Assembly: GCA_039028975.1 (NCBI GenBank)
Contig: JBCCHB010000028.1
Coordinates: 1-64,000 of the forward strand
Length of the DNA: 64,000 nt
Reading direction: 5' to 3'
Source: JAHBNG01 sp039028975
GTDB taxonomy: Bacteria > Chloroflexota > Anaerolineae > Caldilineales > Caldilineaceae
A model generated the notes under the pieces. It was given only the letters and a program-made list of their open reading frames with translations, did no database searches and had not been told where the DNA came from. Position 1 is the stretch's first letter. Each line of letters starts with the position of its first letter. This document shows positions 62,354 through 64,000 of this stretch, piece after piece. The position numbers were made by a program, and so were the translations under genes.

Positions 62354-63505
62354 CTACTTCTGTACCAGCTCCCCATGTGCCCACTCCAACCAGGGTGTTA
62401 ATGCCTCAATATCACTCGTTTCCACTGTCGCTCCTCCCCAAATCCGTAGACCGGCTGGCGCATCGCGGTAGGCACCAATATCGTACGCCACCCCTTCGTC
62501 CTCCAACAAGCTAACTATTTTCTTAGCCAACCCAGCCTGCTCATCTGGCGAAAGGGTTTGGGCCGGTTTTCCATCAAAGGTCATACATATGGACGTGCTG
62601 GAGCGAATTGTCGGATCCGTTACTAGAAAGCGGATCCACGGCACCTGCTCGACCCAGCGATTGAGGGCCGCTAGATTGTCCTGAGTGCGACGAAGTAAAG
62701 CAGGCAAACCACCAATTGATTCCCCCCATTTAAGTCCATCAAGGGCATCTTCGACGCAGAGCATGGAAGGCGTATTGATGGTGGAGCCTTCAAAGATTCC
62801 CTTATTGAGCTTGCCACCCTTTGTCATACGAAAGATCTTGGGTTGAGGCCAGGATGGCGTGTAGCTCTCGAGGCGTTCCACCGCCCGAGGGCTAAGCACC
62901 AGCATTCCATGAGCCGCCTCGCCACCCATGACCTTTTGCCAGGACCACGTCACCACATCCAATTTAGGCCACGGTAGATCCATGGCAAAAGCTGCTGAGG
63001 TTGCATCGCATATTGCCAAACCAGAGCGATCGCTGGCAATCCAATCACCGTTGGGGACGCAAGCTCCGGATGTTGTACCATTCCACGTAAAGACGACGTC
63101 ATTAGACCATTCGACTTGGGTTAGATCTGGCAACGTCCCATACTCAGCCACGTCTATTCGACACTTGTCCAGCCTAAGCTGCTTTTGTACATCCGTAACC
63201 CAGCCTGAGCCAAAGCTCTCCCAGGCAAGCATTTCCACACCTCTCGCACCCAACAGAGACCACATGGCCATTTCCATTGCCCCTGTATCGGATGCTGGTA
63301 CAATGCCAATCTGATAGTCTGATGGAATACCCAATAAGCTGCGTGAACGTTCAATTACTTCTTGTAATCGTGCTTTGCTTGGCTTTGCCCGATGGGAGCG
63401 TCCGATTAACGCACCCTCTAAGGCATTGAATGACCAGCCTGGGCGTTTAGCACACGGTCCCGATGAAAAGTTAGGATTTTGTGGTTTATGATTTGGTTTG
63501 CTCAT
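62354..63505 (-). CDS. serC: Phosphoserine aminotransferase (SerC, class V type)
   Basis: PLP-dependent enzyme of ~383 aa that converts 3-phosphohydroxypyruvate to phosphoserine. The first residues (NFSSGPCAKRPGW) hold the substrate-phosphate-binding GPC loop. The internal block AICDATSAAFAMD (Asp binding PLP nitrogen) and TWSWQKVMGGEAAHG with the PLP Lys are characteristic, and the group with this pattern is the alphaproteobacterial/archaeal-like SerC. The ATG at 63505 is chosen; the frame is open for 33 more codons upstream, but these look non-coding. It may work with the SerA-like dehydrogenase at the far end, though the two are not clustered. Confidence 0.88.
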   Translation of the reverse strand: MSKPNHKPQNPNFSSGPCAKRPGWSFNALEGALIGRSHRAKPSKARLQEVIERSRSLLGIPSDYQIGIVPASDTGAMEMAMWSLLGARGVEMLAWESFGSGWVTDVQKQLRLDKCRIDVAEYGTLPDLTQVEWSNDVVFTWNGTTSGACVPNGDWIASDRSGLAICDATSAAFAMDLPWPKLDVVTWSWQKVMGGEAAHGMLVLSPRAVERLESYTPSWPQPKIFRMTKGGKLNKGIFEGSTINTPSMLCVEDALDGLKWGESIGGLPALLRRTQDNLAALNRWVEQVPWIRFLVTDPTIRSSTSICMTFDGKPAQTLSPDEQAGLAKKIVSLLEDEGVAYDIGAYRDAPAGLRIWGGATVETSDIEALTPWLEWAHGELVQK

Positions 63506-63614
63506 TTGATTATTCTCTCGAGTCATAACAATTAGTGAGTGATTTGTTTGCGCTAGCGAAGTACATGAGCGAAAATAGATTTTATATTTAGCGCTTGTAA
63601 CCATTCACGCTCCC

Positions 63615-63651
63615 TGAGCCTGTCGAAGGGGGATCAGCTTCGACAAGCTCA
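63615..63651. repeat. Palindromic REP-like repeat
   Basis: TGAGCCTGTCGAAG (63615-63628) and CTTCGACAAGCTCA (63638-63651) pair at 13 of 14 positions around a 9-base loop. The sequence belongs to a type of intergenic palindrome (CCTGAGC-x-TGTCGAAGG) common in many bacterial genomes. It separates the divergent serC and XdhC-like genes. Confidence 0.7.
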
Positions 63652-63764
63652 GCCTACGTGGGGGAAGTGAACGACTACCAGCGCTTTGTTTGTTACTCTT
63701 TATACAGATCCTACCCGATTTTGTCGGGTTTTACCCAACTTTCAAGAACATTTGAGGTGATCTA

Positions 63765-64000
63765 TTGAGCCAAATATTTGCGAAGTTTTCCCAAGCCATT
63801 GCTGATGGGCGTCTGATAGGGCTTGCTACGATTCTGGCTGGCCCTTTGGCGGGACGCAAGCTTCTTATTTACCCTGACGGCACGACCACGGGGTCTATCG
63901 AAGAGGGGCTTGTCAACACCGAGGGGCTAGATGTAGTGATTGCAGCGAAAGCACACGAACGTCTCATCAGCCAGAAATCTGAGCGTATTCAGGTAGCTCA
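63765..64000 (+). CDS. XdhC/CoxI family protein, N-terminal part (runs off window)
   Basis: A TTG at 63765 with GAGGTGA five to six bases before it opens a frame of 78 codons to the window edge. The start SQIFAKFSQAIADGRLIGLATILAGP and the next KLLIYPDGTTTGSIEEG resemble the first domain of XdhC/CoxI proteins, which help insert the molybdenum cofactor into xanthine or CO dehydrogenase family enzymes. The usual SxPR-type block is instead LAGPLAGRK. No molybdoenzyme gene is in view. Identification rests on one short segment. Confidence 0.55.
   Translation, partial: MSQIFAKFSQAIADGRLIGLATILAGPLAGRKLLIYPDGTTTGSIEEGLVNTEGLDVVIAAKAHERLISQKSERIQVA

Overview
The window looks like a chromosomal segment of a member of the Chloroflexota (Anaerolineae/Caldilineae-like). 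This is inferred from protein style, not from a marker gene. The signs are lipoproteins with LAAC-type lipoboxes and alanine/proline-rich linkers, secreted proteins with long Thr-Pro linkers ending in a hydrophobic [Y/F]LPL motif, a giant BTAD-AAA-TPR regulator, a DUF3179 lipoprotein, and a Wzx/Wzy-type polysaccharide locus with no visible outer-membrane export gene. No rRNA, tRNA or CRISPR array was seen.

Region 1 (1-30.7 kb) is mostly carbohydrate and sugar-acid metabolism with scattered housekeeping genes. It holds the start of a secreted protein, an acyltransferase (PlsC-like), a D-2-hydroxyacid dehydrogenase, an enolase-superfamily sugar-acid dehydratase translationally coupled to glycerate 2-kinase, ScpA, a minus-strand group (FAH-family hydrolase, zinc alcohol dehydrogenase, S33 peptidase), and a complete sugar ABC importer (binding protein plus two permeases, no ATPase gene) followed by a cyclase-family hydrolase. 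Next come a PD-(D/E)XK-like protein with internal repeats, a TIM-barrel isomerase, a double-OsmC lipoprotein, and a 1.2-kaa BTAD regulator divergent from an oxidoreductase / DmpA-type peptidase / TIM-barrel operon. A DUF3179 lipoprotein, a YjbQ protein and a GNAT acetyltransferase close the region.

Region 2 (31.8-62.2 kb) is one long plus-strand exopolysaccharide locus. It encodes a Wzz-like copolymerase, Wzx flippase, a BY-kinase-like protein with a broken P-loop, a two-TM microprotein, Wzy-like polymerase, three hexapeptide acyltransferases, four glycosyltransferases and an initiating sugar transferase. Two paralogous GH44-type glycosidases, a polysaccharide-deacetylase-like protein, an FkbM methyltransferase and an SGNH esterase are tailoring or remodelling candidates. 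Embedded in it is a partner-switching set: a WecG/TagA glycosyltransferase fused to a STAS domain, a free STAS protein, a SpoIIE-type PP2C phosphatase and an RsbW-like ATP-binding kinase. No sigma factor lies nearby. A large nucleotidyltransferase/hexapeptide/sugar-transferase fusion with degenerate motifs sits between the two STAS genes. I consider this the most interesting system in the window: it suggests phosphorylation-dependent control of polysaccharide assembly at the protein level.

Region 3 (62.3-64 kb) holds a SerC-type phosphoserine aminotransferase (minus) and the start of an XdhC-like protein.

Intergenic DNA is rich in structure. It includes a family of hairpin repeats (two 85-bp copies, two 34-35-bp copies, fragments), a MITE-like element, 7-bp and 14-bp tandem repeats, a perfect 24-bp stem inside the ABC operon, and a consensus-like promoter overlapped by a perfect palindrome at the divergent regulator/oxidoreductase junction.
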